DNA of 64,000 bases from Pelagicoccus sp. SDUM812005 (GTDB taxonomy: Bacteria; Verrucomicrobiota; Verrucomicrobiia; Opitutales; Opitutaceae), in contig NZ_JARXIA010000012.1 in NCBI RefSeq assembly GCF_031127875.1, forward strand, positions 124,001 to 188,000. The letters run 5' to 3'. The notes under the pieces were generated by a model. It saw only the letters and a program-made list of their open reading frames with translations. It was not told the DNA's origin and did no database searches. Positions within the stretch are counted from its first letter, which is position 1, and every line of letters starts with the position of its first letter. Below are positions 35,209 to 44,144 of the stretch, in pieces. The translations under genes and the position numbers were made by a program.

Positions 35209-38200
35209 ATGACTCGCCTCACGCTGCTCCCTCTTCTCCTCGCGCTCGCGACCCAGCTTCCCGCCCGGCCCCTTCTCGACTCCTGGTACACCGACGGCGC
35301 CGGCCGCTACGCCCGCATCTACCGAAGCACTGCCGACGAAACCGCCGCCAACGCCGTCACCACCTGGTCCCGCGGCGCAGGCGAGCAAAGCCAACCCACC
35401 TACGCCGGCGTGCACCAAATCGCCGTCAGCGACAGCTTCGCCTACATCCGAACCAGCGGGCTCGGCTTCCACACCATGGGCCCCTGGTACCTCAACCAAG
35501 CCAAGACCAACCTCTTCCCCAACTACCCCGCCAACCAAGCCACCCTCTTCAAGATCCCCCTCCAGCCAACCGCCATCTCCAGCTCCAAGACCCAAACCGG
35601 ACTCGGCACCATCGGCTACTTCGTCGACGGCATCGCCATGTTCGACTCCCGCGACGCCTTCTCCTACTCCAACTCCAACGCAACCGACGCCACCCCCAAC
35701 AGCAACTTCCGCGGCGACGGCGTTTGGAACCGCGACGCCTACGTCAACGAATCCGTCACCTTCGACGCCGCCAACGCTCACCAAGCCGGAGCCAACCACC
35801 ACTACCACGCCAATCCCCCCGCCCTGCGCCACCTCCTAGGCGATTCCGTTTCCTACGACCCCGCCACCAATCGCTACACCGAGCAAATCGGCGGCAACGG
35901 CCAACACTCCCCCATCATCGGCTGGGTCGTCGACGGACTCCCCATCTACGGCCCCTACGGCTACAGCAACCCGCTCGATCCCGAGAGCGGTATCCGAAGA
36001 ATGGTGACAGGCTACCAAAAGCGGGACGGCAGCAACGGCTCCGTCAACCTCAACGCCACCGGGCGCGCCACCCTCCCCCAATGGCTCGTGCGCAACGACC
36101 CCAGCTACAGCTCCACCACCCTCTCCCCCGATCGCTACGGCCCCAACGTCAACGCCACCTACACCCTCGGACACTACCTCGAAGACTACGCCTACAAAGG
36201 CGACCTCGGCCTCACCCTGGGAACCGACTTCGACCTCAACGAATACAACGTCCGCTACTGCGTCACCCCCGAGTTTCCCGAAGGCACCTGGGCCTACTTC
36301 ACCTGCATCCTCGAAGACGGCACCCCCACCTTCCCCTACAACATCGGTCGCTACTACTTCGCTCCCGTGCAAGGCGGAGCCGAAAACACCCTCCCCGACG
36401 ACGCCCAAGTCATCTACCGCGGCGGACCGGAAGCCGCTCCCCAGCTCGAAAGCTCCGACATCGATGCCGATACCGGCATGATCTCGCTCGTCTGGACCGG
36501 GGCCGAAGGCGGCAGCTACGTCGTCAAGGAATCCACTGACCTCAAAGAATGGATACAGATCTCAAATCCAATCGCCGTCGATTCGCAACAGCAGGCAGCC
36601 GCAAGCGAAAACGTCGACTACGCCTCCGCCGACTCCCTCTTCCACCGCATCGAACTCGCCAGCATCGCCCCCTTCGACGACGACGGCTTCGAGCTCGCTA
36701 CCCCCTCCAACTCCAATCCCGGCAGCGGCTCCTCCTCCAGCTTCCAAGCCACCTCCGCGACCACCCCGCCGCTCCCTCCCCAAAACGTCGTCACCCTCGC
36801 CGTCAACGGCATCGCAGTCACCATCACCGCCTACGACCAAACCGGCGGCACCGTCGACTTCACCCTCGACACCTCCACCCTCGCCCCCGGCAACTACAGC
36901 GTCACCATCACCTTCACACCGCCCAACGGCAGCGAAACCACCCGCACCTCCACCAACGCCATCACCATCGAGGCCTCCACCGCCAACAACATTCTGCTGC
37001 TCATCGTTGACGACTGGGGCATCGACTTCAGCCCCTTCGACAACGCCGCGGCCAACGTCCCCCTCCCCAATCTCCCCCACATGGAAAAACTCGCCCAACG
37101 CGGTATCCACTTTTCCAATGCGTACGCCCACCCCCTCTGCTCCCCCACCCGAGCCAGCATCCTGACCGGACGCCACCCCTTCCGCCACGGCGTCGGCAAC
37201 CCCGACGGAGCCAACCTCGCCGCCAGCGAAACCGCCCTCCCCGAACTCCTCGCCAGCCAGGACGCTCCCCACGGCCTCGCCTCCTTCGGCAAGTGGCACC
37301 TCGGCGGAGGACGCTCCGGCCCCGCCGACCGCGGCGGCTGGCAGAAGTTTGCCGGCATCCTGCAAGGCGGCGTCAGCGACTACAACGATTGGACAAAAGT
37401 CGAAGACGGCACCCAAACCACCAACGTCACCACCTACACCACCACCGACCAAGTCAACGAAGCCGTCGAATACATCGAAGCCCGCGACAGCCAGCCTTGG
37501 TTCGTATGGATGGCCTTCAACGCGCCGCATACACCCTTCCACGATCCCGCTCCCTACGTGACTCCAGAAAACGGATACTCGACCAGCGGCACCACCAACA
37601 CCGACCTCTACATCAAGGCCCTCGAAGCGCTCGACTCCGAAATCGGTCGCCTGCTCGAATCCGTCGACCTCGACAAAACCAACATCATCCTCATCGGCGA
37701 CAACGGCACCCCCAACCAAGTCGCCCAAACTCCATTCGGAAACGGCCACGCCAAAGCCGACCTCTACGAAGGCGGCATCCACGTGCCCATGCTCGCCGCC
37801 GGTCCCGACGTCACCGCCACAGCCGGCAACACCGAAGACACCTTCGTCCATTGCACCGACCTCTTCTCCACCATCGTCGAACTCGCCGGCATCGATCTCA
37901 ACGCCGCCACCGCCAACCTCCAGATCGACTCCCAAAGCCTCCTCCCCCTCTTCCGCGGCCAAGCCATGGACAGTCGCTATATCGTATCCGAAAAATTTGG
38001 ACAAGCCACCGGCAACGGACGCGCCCTCCGCTCCGAAACCTACCCCGAGTACAAACTCATCATCTTCGGCGACAAAGACAGCTCCGCCGATACCCCCAGC
38101 TTCGAGCTCTACCACCTCCCCACCGACGCCAACGAACAATCCCCCCTCAACCTCTCCACCCTCTCCGGCGACGCCCTTGCCGCCTACAACCACCTCCGCG

Positions 38201-38238
38201 ACATCGACGCCACCCTAGGAGGAGGCTACAGTGATTGA
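35209..38238 (+). CDS. Secreted YHYH-domain/sulfatase fusion protein
   Basis: From the ATG at 35209 the product has 1009 residues, with a signal peptide (MTRLTLLPLLLALATQLPA). Residues about 25-395 form a YHYH-type domain: GYFVDGIAMFDSRDAFSY, NHHYHANPPALRHLLGDS (here His197-His198-Tyr199-His200 instead of YHYH) and IIGWVVDGLPIYGPYGY. A linker and beta-sandwich-like stretch follow (about 400-590). A sulfatase domain runs from about residue 592 (ILLLIVDDWGIDF) to the end, with formylglycine Cys644 in CSPTRASILTGRHPF, GKWHLGGGR and GDNGTPNQ as metal and active-site motifs. It would hydrolyse a sulfate ester outside the cytoplasm after maturation by a formylglycine-generating enzyme. The stop overlaps the next gene by eight bases. 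YHYH domains have no proven activity. Confidence 0.87.
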   Translation: MTRLTLLPLLLALATQLPARPLLDSWYTDGAGRYARIYRSTADETAANAVTTWSRGAGEQSQPTYAGVHQIAVSDSFAYIRTSGLGFHTMGPWYLNQAKTNLFPNYPANQATLFKIPLQPTAISSSKTQTGLGTIGYFVDGIAMFDSRDAFSYSNSNATDATPNSNFRGDGVWNRDAYVNESVTFDAANAHQAGANHHYHANPPALRHLLGDSVSYDPATNRYTEQIGGNGQHSPIIGWVVDGLPIYGPYGYSNPLDPESGIRRMVTGYQKRDGSNGSVNLNATGRATLPQWLVRNDPSYSSTTLSPDRYGPNVNATYTLGHYLEDYAYKGDLGLTLGTDFDLNEYNVRYCVTPEFPEGTWAYFTCILEDGTPTFPYNIGRYYFAPVQGGAENTLPDDAQVIYRGGPEAAPQLESSDIDADTGMISLVWTGAEGGSYVVKESTDLKEWIQISNPIAVDSQQQAAASENVDYASADSLFHRIELASIAPFDDDGFELATPSNSNPGSGSSSSFQATSATTPPLPPQNVVTLAVNGIAVTITAYDQTGGTVDFTLDTSTLAPGNYSVTITFTPPNGSETTRTSTNAITIEASTANNILLLIVDDWGIDFSPFDNAAANVPLPNLPHMEKLAQRGIHFSNAYAHPLCSPTRASILTGRHPFRHGVGNPDGANLAASETALPELLASQDAPHGLASFGKWHLGGGRSGPADRGGWQKFAGILQGGVSDYNDWTKVEDGTQTTNVTTYTTTDQVNEAVEYIEARDSQPWFVWMAFNAPHTPFHDPAPYVTPENGYSTSGTTNTDLYIKALEALDSEIGRLLESVDLDKTNIILIGDNGTPNQVAQTPFGNGHAKADLYEGGIHVPMLAAGPDVTATAGNTEDTFVHCTDLFSTIVELAGIDLNAATANLQIDSQSLLPLFRGQAMDSRYIVSEKFGQATGNGRALRSETYPEYKLIIFGDKDSSADTPSFELYHLPTDANEQSPLNLSTLSGDALAAYNHLRDIDATLGGGYSD

Positions 38239-40024
38239 GCAACTGCAACGCACGGTCGGCGCTCGCGCCGCACCACATTGCAGGATCCCCCTCCCCAACT
38301 TTTCACTCTTCACCCTTCTCCTTTCACTCCTCGCCCTTCCCCCTTCCCTCCTCGCCACCCCTCTCAGCCTCACGCACCACCACAGCTTCAACCAAGCCCC
38401 CATCCGCGACGCCCATTGGCATCGCAACGCCTCCGGCACGCTGCTCACCTTCAGCCGTCTCAGTTACTACCTCTCCGACCTCGCCTTCGTCGACGCCGCA
38501 GGCAACGCCACTCCCGCGTCTCCATCGCTCCACTACGTCGACGCCTTCACTCCAGATCCAGCCCCCACCACCCTCGATCTTCCCCCGGGGGACTACACCG
38601 CCATCCGCTTCAACCTCGGACTCCCGCCCGACCTCAACCACTCCGACCCCAAGCAATACCCAGCCAGCCATCCACTCAGCTCCATCGCCAACGCCATGCA
38701 CTGGTCATGGCAATCCGGATACATATTCTGCGCCATCGAAGGCTACGCCACCGCCACCGACGCCACCGAACAGCTCGGCTTCTCCTACCACCTCGCCAAC
38801 GACGCCTTCCTCGTCCCCGTCGAAATCCCCCTCGACCTCGCCCACCGAGACTCGCCCCAGTCCCTAGAACTCGCCTTCGACCTCGGCGCCCTGCTCGACG
38901 GACAAGGCTTCTCCCTACTCGAGCGCAGCTCCACCCACTCCCGCCCCGGCGATCCCGTCGCTATCAGCCTCGCCGCCCAGCTCCCCAAGGCCTTCAGCGC
39001 GACCCGCAGCTCCCACGCGACAGCTTCCGCCACCAGCTCCGCCCCAGCCGCCCCACCCGCAGCTGCCTTCGTCGGCACCCCGCTGCCCTTCTCCCTTCCC
39101 AAAAACTTCCCCATCCCCAACCTCCCCACCGACTATCCGCTCACCCAAGAACGCGTGGAGCTCGGCCAAACCCTCTTCCACTCCACCGACCTTTCCCGCA
39201 ACGGCGCCCTCTCCTGCGTCAGCTGCCACAGCGCCGAAAACGCCTTCGCCGATCCCCGCCAATTCAGCGTCGGTTTCGACGGCAGCCTCGGCCGCCGCCA
39301 ATCCATGCCCCTGCTCAACCTCGCCTGGAAAACCTCCTTCTTCTGGGACGGACGAGCCGCCAGCCTCCGCGAGCAAGTCCTCCACCCCATCCAAGACCCC
39401 ACCGAAATGGGAGCCGAACTCCCCCACCTCCTCGCTCGCCTGCAAGCGAACCCCGTATTCGCCGCCCAATTCCAGGCCGCCTTCGGCGACCCCCAAATCA
39501 CCGCCGAACGCCTCGGCATCGCCCTCGAAAGCTTCCTCCTCACCCTCACCTCCTACCAGTCGAAGTTCGACTCCGCCGTTGCCGGCCAAACCGAACTCAC
39601 CGCCCAGGAAAAACGCGGCTTCGAGCTCTTCACCACCGAGTACGACCCCCGCCGCCAGCTCTACGAGGCCGACTGCTTCCACTGCCACGGCTCCGCCACC
39701 TTTTCCGACAACCTCTTCCACAACAACGGCCTTCCGCCCACCGACGACCGCGGCCGCGCCGCATTCACCGGCCGCGAGAGCGACGCCTACAGCTTCGCCA
39801 CCCCCACCCTACGCAACGTCGCCGCCACTGCTCCCTACATGCACGACGGCCGATTCCAAAGCCTCGAAGAGGTCATCGCCCACTACAACTCGGGTATTCA
39901 AAAATCCAGCACGCTCGACCCCAACCTCGCCAAGCACCCCACCACCGGACTCCAGCTCAGCGACGCCGACCAAGCCGCCCTCGTCGCCTTCCTCCGCACC
40001 CTCACCGACCCGCGCTTCGAGTAG
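38231..40024 (+). CDS. MbnP-like copper-binding domain fused to MbnH/MauG-type di-heme peroxidase
   Basis: The product has 597 residues from a GTG inside the end of the sulfatase gene. A signal-peptide-like stretch (FSLFTLLLSLLALPPSLLA) leads into an MbnP-type domain, about residues 45-255: LTFSRLSYYLSDLAFVDAAG, LPPGDYTAIRFNLGLPPD and MHWSWQSGYIFCAIEG (Trp158, Trp160). After an Ala/Pro/Ser linker comes a di-heme cytochrome c peroxidase domain (about 290-597) with two haem motifs, CVSCH at 329-333 and CFHCH at 482-486, plus SMPLLNLAWKTSFFWDGRA, PIQDPTEMG and LRNVAATAPYMHDGRF. In methanotrophs separate MbnH oxidises a Trp of MbnP to kynurenine, creating a copper site; here enzyme and substrate appear to be one chain. 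The start codon is unusual but no better in-frame one exists. Confidence 0.87.
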   Translation: MIEQLQRTVGARAAPHCRIPLPNFSLFTLLLSLLALPPSLLATPLSLTHHHSFNQAPIRDAHWHRNASGTLLTFSRLSYYLSDLAFVDAAGNATPASPSLHYVDAFTPDPAPTTLDLPPGDYTAIRFNLGLPPDLNHSDPKQYPASHPLSSIANAMHWSWQSGYIFCAIEGYATATDATEQLGFSYHLANDAFLVPVEIPLDLAHRDSPQSLELAFDLGALLDGQGFSLLERSSTHSRPGDPVAISLAAQLPKAFSATRSSHATASATSSAPAAPPAAAFVGTPLPFSLPKNFPIPNLPTDYPLTQERVELGQTLFHSTDLSRNGALSCVSCHSAENAFADPRQFSVGFDGSLGRRQSMPLLNLAWKTSFFWDGRAASLREQVLHPIQDPTEMGAELPHLLARLQANPVFAAQFQAAFGDPQITAERLGIALESFLLTLTSYQSKFDSAVAGQTELTAQEKRGFELFTTEYDPRRQLYEADCFHCHGSATFSDNLFHNNGLPPTDDRGRAAFTGRESDAYSFATPTLRNVAATAPYMHDGRFQSLEEVIAHYNSGIQKSSTLDPNLAKHPTTGLQLSDADQAALVAFLRTLTDPRFE

Positions 40025-40043
40025 GCCCCGCCTCTGGAAAAGC

Positions 40044-40072
40044 TGTCACACCCGCCATTTGCCAATGTGACA
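40044..40072. promoter_or_regulatory. Inverted repeat TGTCACA-N15-TGTGACA upstream of the protease gene
   Basis: TGTCACA (40044-40050) and TGTGACA (40066-40072) are perfect inverted arms 171 bases before the protease ATG. No T run follows. A possible regulator site; the same words occur near hsp20 and at 25467-25489. Confidence 0.4.
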
Positions 40073-40242
40073 CAAATTCCCAAGAGCGCGGAACCCACCC
40101 CTCCTCAAGGAGTCAAACACCCCTGCCCAACAACGACTTACGCCGCTTCGAATCGAGCTGGCACCTCCGTTGCTGGTTAAGAACCGAATACCACCGCAAG
40201 CCTTCCATGGCTTCCAATTACCTCTCAATCAGGAGATAAGAA

Positions 40243-41697
40243 ATGAAACGATTCCAATCAATCACCCTCGCGATCGCCCTAGCCGCTACCTCCGGGATCA
40301 CCAGCAGCTGCGCCGATCCACTGCAACTCGAGGTCGACTCCCAGCCCATCGATCGTAGCGACAAGTTTATGCCGCACAGCTACGCCAACATGCTGCAAGC
40401 CGCCACCCCGTCCGTCGTCGCCGTGCACACCGCACGCATCGTCAAAGTGGCCCGCAGCGGCCGCGGCTCCTCCCCCGAGGAGGAACTCCTGCGCCGCTTC
40501 TTCGGGATCCCCTCTCCCCGCTACGAACAGCAACCCAGCGAGCCGGAAGAACGCCGCATGCCCCAAGGCATCGGGTCCGGCGTCATCGTCAGCAAGGACG
40601 GCTACATCATCACCAACAGCCACGTCGTCACCGGCGAACGCGACGACGTAGCGGACGAGATTCTCGTCCAGCTCAGCGACGGCACCGAACTGGAAGCCAA
40701 AGTCATCGGCACCGACCCGCTCACCGATATCGCCATCCTCAAAGTCGAAGCCGAAGACCTGCCCGCCATCCGCATCGCCGATAGCGACAACATTGCGGTC
40801 GGCGACGTCGTCTTCGCCATCGGAAACCCCATGGGCGTCGGCCTCACCGTCACCCAGGGCATCGTCTCCGCCACCAACCGCTCCATCGGCATCTACGGCG
40901 AACGCGGCTACGAAAGCTTCATCCAAACCGACGCCTCCATCAACCCAGGCAATTCCGGCGGCGCCCTCATCGACTCCCAAGGCCGCCTCGTCGGCATCAA
41001 CTCCGCCATCATCTCCCGCAGCGGCGGAAACATCGGCATCGGCTTCGCCATCCCCGCAAACCTCGCCATCAACATCTCGCACCAGCTCGCCGACTCCGGA
41101 GAAGTTCGCCGCGGCTTCCTCGGCGTATCCATCGCCGACGTCACCCCCGACATCGCCGAAGCCTTCGGCATGAAAAAGACCAAGGGCGTGCTCATCAACG
41201 ACGTGGAAGAAGGCTCCGCCGCGGATAAGGGCGGCATCGAACGCGGCGACATCATCGTAGCCGTCGATGGAAAGCCGGTCGAATCCGCTAACCAATTCCG
41301 TATCCGCATCGGAAATACAATTCCGGAAACCGAAATCAAGATCGATGTCCTGCGCGACGGAAAGCCCAAGACGCTCGACATCACTGTCGGCAGCGCCTCC
41401 GGACGCTTCGCCATGGGCGCCAACGAACTCGTGGAAGGCGTCGAAGTCGCCGTCATCGACAAGGACATAGCGGAAAAATACCGCATCCCTAAAAACGTCG
41501 ACGGACTCGCCATCGTCAGCGTGTCGCCAGAATCCCCCTACGCTCGCGTACTCGGAGAAGGCACCGTCATCATCGAAATCAACGACCAGAAAGTCGACAC
41601 CGTAGCCGACGCTCGAGAGCTCCTGCGCAGCGGAGTCAACAAGCTCTTCGTCTACAGCCGAGGCCGCACCGGCTACCTCGCCCTCCGCGTCGAATAG
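40243..41697 (+). CDS. Do-family periplasmic serine protease (DegP/HtrA type)
   Basis: The product has 484 residues with a signal peptide ending around residue 24 (SSCADP). The trypsin-like domain has the full triad: His127 in ITNSHVV, Asp162 in LTDIAILKV and Ser238 in NPGNSGGALI. Two PDZ domains follow, the first clear (FLGVSIADVTPDIAEAFG, GSAADKGGIERGDIIVAV), the second at about 405-484 (VDGLAIVSVSPESPYARVLG). These proteases degrade or refold damaged envelope proteins. The ATG is preceded by a strong Shine-Dalgarno (AGGAGA, about 40231-40236). A 217-base leader carries the TGTCACA inverted repeat and a terminator follows the gene, so it is probably a single transcription unit. Confidence 0.95.
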   Translation: MKRFQSITLAIALAATSGITSSCADPLQLEVDSQPIDRSDKFMPHSYANMLQAATPSVVAVHTARIVKVARSGRGSSPEEELLRRFFGIPSPRYEQQPSEPEERRMPQGIGSGVIVSKDGYIITNSHVVTGERDDVADEILVQLSDGTELEAKVIGTDPLTDIAILKVEAEDLPAIRIADSDNIAVGDVVFAIGNPMGVGLTVTQGIVSATNRSIGIYGERGYESFIQTDASINPGNSGGALIDSQGRLVGINSAIISRSGGNIGIGFAIPANLAINISHQLADSGEVRRGFLGVSIADVTPDIAEAFGMKKTKGVLINDVEEGSAADKGGIERGDIIVAVDGKPVESANQFRIRIGNTIPETEIKIDVLRDGKPKTLDITVGSASGRFAMGANELVEGVEVAVIDKDIAEKYRIPKNVDGLAIVSVSPESPYARVLGEGTVIIEINDQKVDTVADARELLRSGVNKLFVYSRGRTGYLALRVE

Positions 41698-41726
41698 ACG
41701 CCCACCCAAGACTCTTTACCTAACGC

Positions 41727-41757
41727 AACGGCCGCAGATTTCTCTGCGGCCGTTTTT
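41727..41757 (+). terminator. Rho-independent terminator after the Do-family protease
   Basis: AACGGCCGCAGA (41727-41738) and TCTGCGGCCGTT (41743-41754) form a 12-bp perfect stem with a four-base loop, followed by five T ending at 41757. The minus strand lacks a good T tract, so it serves mainly the rightward gene. Confidence 0.93.
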
Positions 41758-41785
41758 CGTAACAAGTAATTCAAAAAGCCCGCTC

Positions 41786-44101
41786 TCAAGCGGACTGCTT
41801 CACATCCGCCCCCGCGGTCGAGGCCACCTCGTCGAAGGCACCGAGCTCGTTCTCCAAGCCCCTCAATTCAACCAGGGAGATAAGGTAGGCCAACGTCGAT
41901 TCCGCCCCGCGGTTCTGGTTCACCCGATCGATCATCAAGCCATCAAAGCAGCCGCCCGACTTCGGATGGTAAAGCGACTGCCCGGAATCGTTCTGCCCAA
42001 GGAACCAGTCAAACGCAGTCCGTGCCTCGCGACGCCAGAAGTCATCGCCAGTTGTTCGATACGCATCCACGCATGCCTGCACCGTCGCTTGGGCCTCGAG
42101 CGGCTGCTGGTCCCAGACCGCCTTCCGGCCGCCCTTCGGATAAAACCCGTTGGAACCGATCGGACGGAAGTTTCCAGTCTCCGACTTTTGCTCGTCGACC
42201 AGCCACCTCAACGAGCGCAGGCCAATATCCAGTCCCACTTCGTCATCGATAGAGCTCGAGGAGACGATCACCGCCCGACTCAAGCTGGCATTGTCGTAAG
42301 CGAGCTGCGGCTCGAACCAACGCCAATCCGTGTCGCTATATTCCTGATACAGGTCGATCAAACGCGAAAGCAAGCGCCGCCGCATCGTCTGCACCGCCCG
42401 GTCCCCCTCGAGGCGACGCATGTACTCGTCGATCCCCAACAAAGCAAACGCCCAAGAGCGAGGCGAAGTCATGTCCTCCACCGCAGGCAAAGATTCCTCG
42501 AATAGCTGAGTCGCCCATTCGACCATCTCCCGGTCGCGGCTCCTGCCCACGATCGCCCCCAACGACCAAAGCGTCCGAGCATGCGAATCGTCCGAACCCG
42601 CCTCTTCCAGCCAAGCCCGCTCGTAGCTCATGAAGTTACGGAAACGGCCCTTCGCCGGATTAAAGGCATAGTTCACAAAAGCCGCATAACGGTTCATCAG
42701 CTTGGCGACGCGCGGCGCCAGCTCGGAATCGTCCTGATCCGCCAGCATCTGGCAAAGCAGCAAGCCACGCGCGTTGTCGTCCACGCAATAGCCTTCCTCG
42801 TAGCGCGGCAGCCCGTAGGCTGCATGCTGCACCAGTCCCGTACCGTCGCTCATGCGCTCCAAATGATCCAAGTTCAAGGCCGGCAGGTTCATGCGGGATT
42901 CGGACAGGGTACGTGTCGCATACTTTCGGATACGATTGTTCCCTGCCGACTCGCGAGCCTTGCGGAAACTCTCGCCATACATGCGACCCACTTCCGGCCA
43001 CACCATGTCGCGACCCAATCGGTACGCCCGGCGACGCATCGCATGCAAGCGCGTCTCCTCGCTCAGCAAGCCGTTCACCGCCTTCGCGATCGCATCGCTG
43101 TCGCCAAACGGAACCAACTCTCCGCGTCCGTCAGCCAGCAACTCCGCAGCATGCCAGTACGGCGTCGAAACGACCGCCTTTCCGCAACCGAACGAATACG
43201 CCAAAGTACCCGAGGTGATCTGCGCTTCATTCAAATAGGGAGTCAGGTAAATGTCGGCCGCCCCGATGAACTCGGTCAACTCCTCCAACTCTACGAACCG
43301 ATCGTAGAAGATGACGTGCTCCTTCACGCCGAGCTTCTCCGCCAGTCGCTCTAGCCCGAGGCGATAGGACTCGCCCTGCTCGCGCACGAGATTCGGATGC
43401 GTGGCGCCGAGCACGATGTAGACGACGTCCGGATGCTCCTTCACGATCGACGGCAAGGCCCGGATCGCCGACTCGATCCCCTTGCCGGGTGACAAGAGCC
43501 CAAAGGTCAACAAAGCTCGCCTTCCCTCGATCCCGAACTGCTCCTTATAGAAATTCGGATCCACGAAGGGCATGTCGGGAATTCCATGCGGAATCACATC
43601 GATCCGCTCCGGAGAAACGCCCCAGATCTCCACCAGCATGCGGCGAGCCTTCTCGGACATCACCACCAAGCGTGTCGAAAGTTTCAATACCTCCCGAAAC
43701 ACCCGCTCCTGCCCCTCGGTCGGCTTTTCCAAAACCGTGTGCAAAGTACTCACGATGGGCACCTTCAACGAACGCATCAAGCTCAGCACATGGCTCCCAT
43801 CCGGACCGCCAAAGATGCCGAACTCATGCTGCAAGCAAACCACATCCGTATCCCGAAACTGGATATAGTCCGCCGCCCTGCGATAGCCCGACATATCTTG
43901 CTCCGATAACTGGTACCGAACTTCCTCGGGATAGTCGTATACATCCTTTTCGTCATCGACAGCCACCACGCTGCAATCCCAACCGCGGTGCACGCCGGCC
44001 ACCGCCTTGCGAAGGTCATGGGTGAAAGTGGCTATTCCGCACTGCCGCGGGAAATAGTCGGCCACGAAGGCCACGCGTCGAACCGAAGTGTCCTTTTCCA
44101 T
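41786..44101 (-). CDS. GT4 glycosyltransferase with C-terminal alpha/alpha-toroid domain
   Basis: From the ATG at 44099-44101 the product has 771 residues. The first half is a GT-B fold retaining glycosyltransferase of family GT4 type: FVADYFPRQCGIATFTHDLR, VVCLQHEFGIFGGPDGSH, RIDVIPHGIPDMPF, LTFGLLSPGKGIESAI and the nucleotide-sugar region YLTPYLNEAQITSGTLAYSF. The second half (about 405-760) is a helical repeat domain with motifs of glycan-processing alpha/alpha barrels (GLPRYEEGYCVDDNARGLLL, SPRSWAFALLGIDEY, QPLEAQATVQACVDAYR). An AGGAG lies 10 bases before the ATG; a GTG and a TTG just upstream are alternatives. It follows the GH130 gene by about 43 bases. It probably builds or remodels a mannose-containing glycan; the acceptor is unknown. 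Confidence 0.88.
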   Translation of the reverse strand: MEKDTSVRRVAFVADYFPRQCGIATFTHDLRKAVAGVHRGWDCSVVAVDDEKDVYDYPEEVRYQLSEQDMSGYRRAADYIQFRDTDVVCLQHEFGIFGGPDGSHVLSLMRSLKVPIVSTLHTVLEKPTEGQERVFREVLKLSTRLVVMSEKARRMLVEIWGVSPERIDVIPHGIPDMPFVDPNFYKEQFGIEGRRALLTFGLLSPGKGIESAIRALPSIVKEHPDVVYIVLGATHPNLVREQGESYRLGLERLAEKLGVKEHVIFYDRFVELEELTEFIGAADIYLTPYLNEAQITSGTLAYSFGCGKAVVSTPYWHAAELLADGRGELVPFGDSDAIAKAVNGLLSEETRLHAMRRRAYRLGRDMVWPEVGRMYGESFRKARESAGNNRIRKYATRTLSESRMNLPALNLDHLERMSDGTGLVQHAAYGLPRYEEGYCVDDNARGLLLCQMLADQDDSELAPRVAKLMNRYAAFVNYAFNPAKGRFRNFMSYERAWLEEAGSDDSHARTLWSLGAIVGRSRDREMVEWATQLFEESLPAVEDMTSPRSWAFALLGIDEYMRRLEGDRAVQTMRRRLLSRLIDLYQEYSDTDWRWFEPQLAYDNASLSRAVIVSSSSIDDEVGLDIGLRSLRWLVDEQKSETGNFRPIGSNGFYPKGGRKAVWDQQPLEAQATVQACVDAYRTTGDDFWRREARTAFDWFLGQNDSGQSLYHPKSGGCFDGLMIDRVNQNRGAESTLAYLISLVELRGLENELGAFDEVASTAGADVKQSA

Positions 44102-44144
44102 CACATACAATCTCCTATTGGGTTAATCTACCTTTCTCTAGAGT

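Noticed and set aside
36562-38193. 543-codon open frame antisense to the sulfatase
   Set aside because: Same cause: third-position C bias on the sense strand removes stops from the antisense frame. Composition is unnatural and no motif is present.
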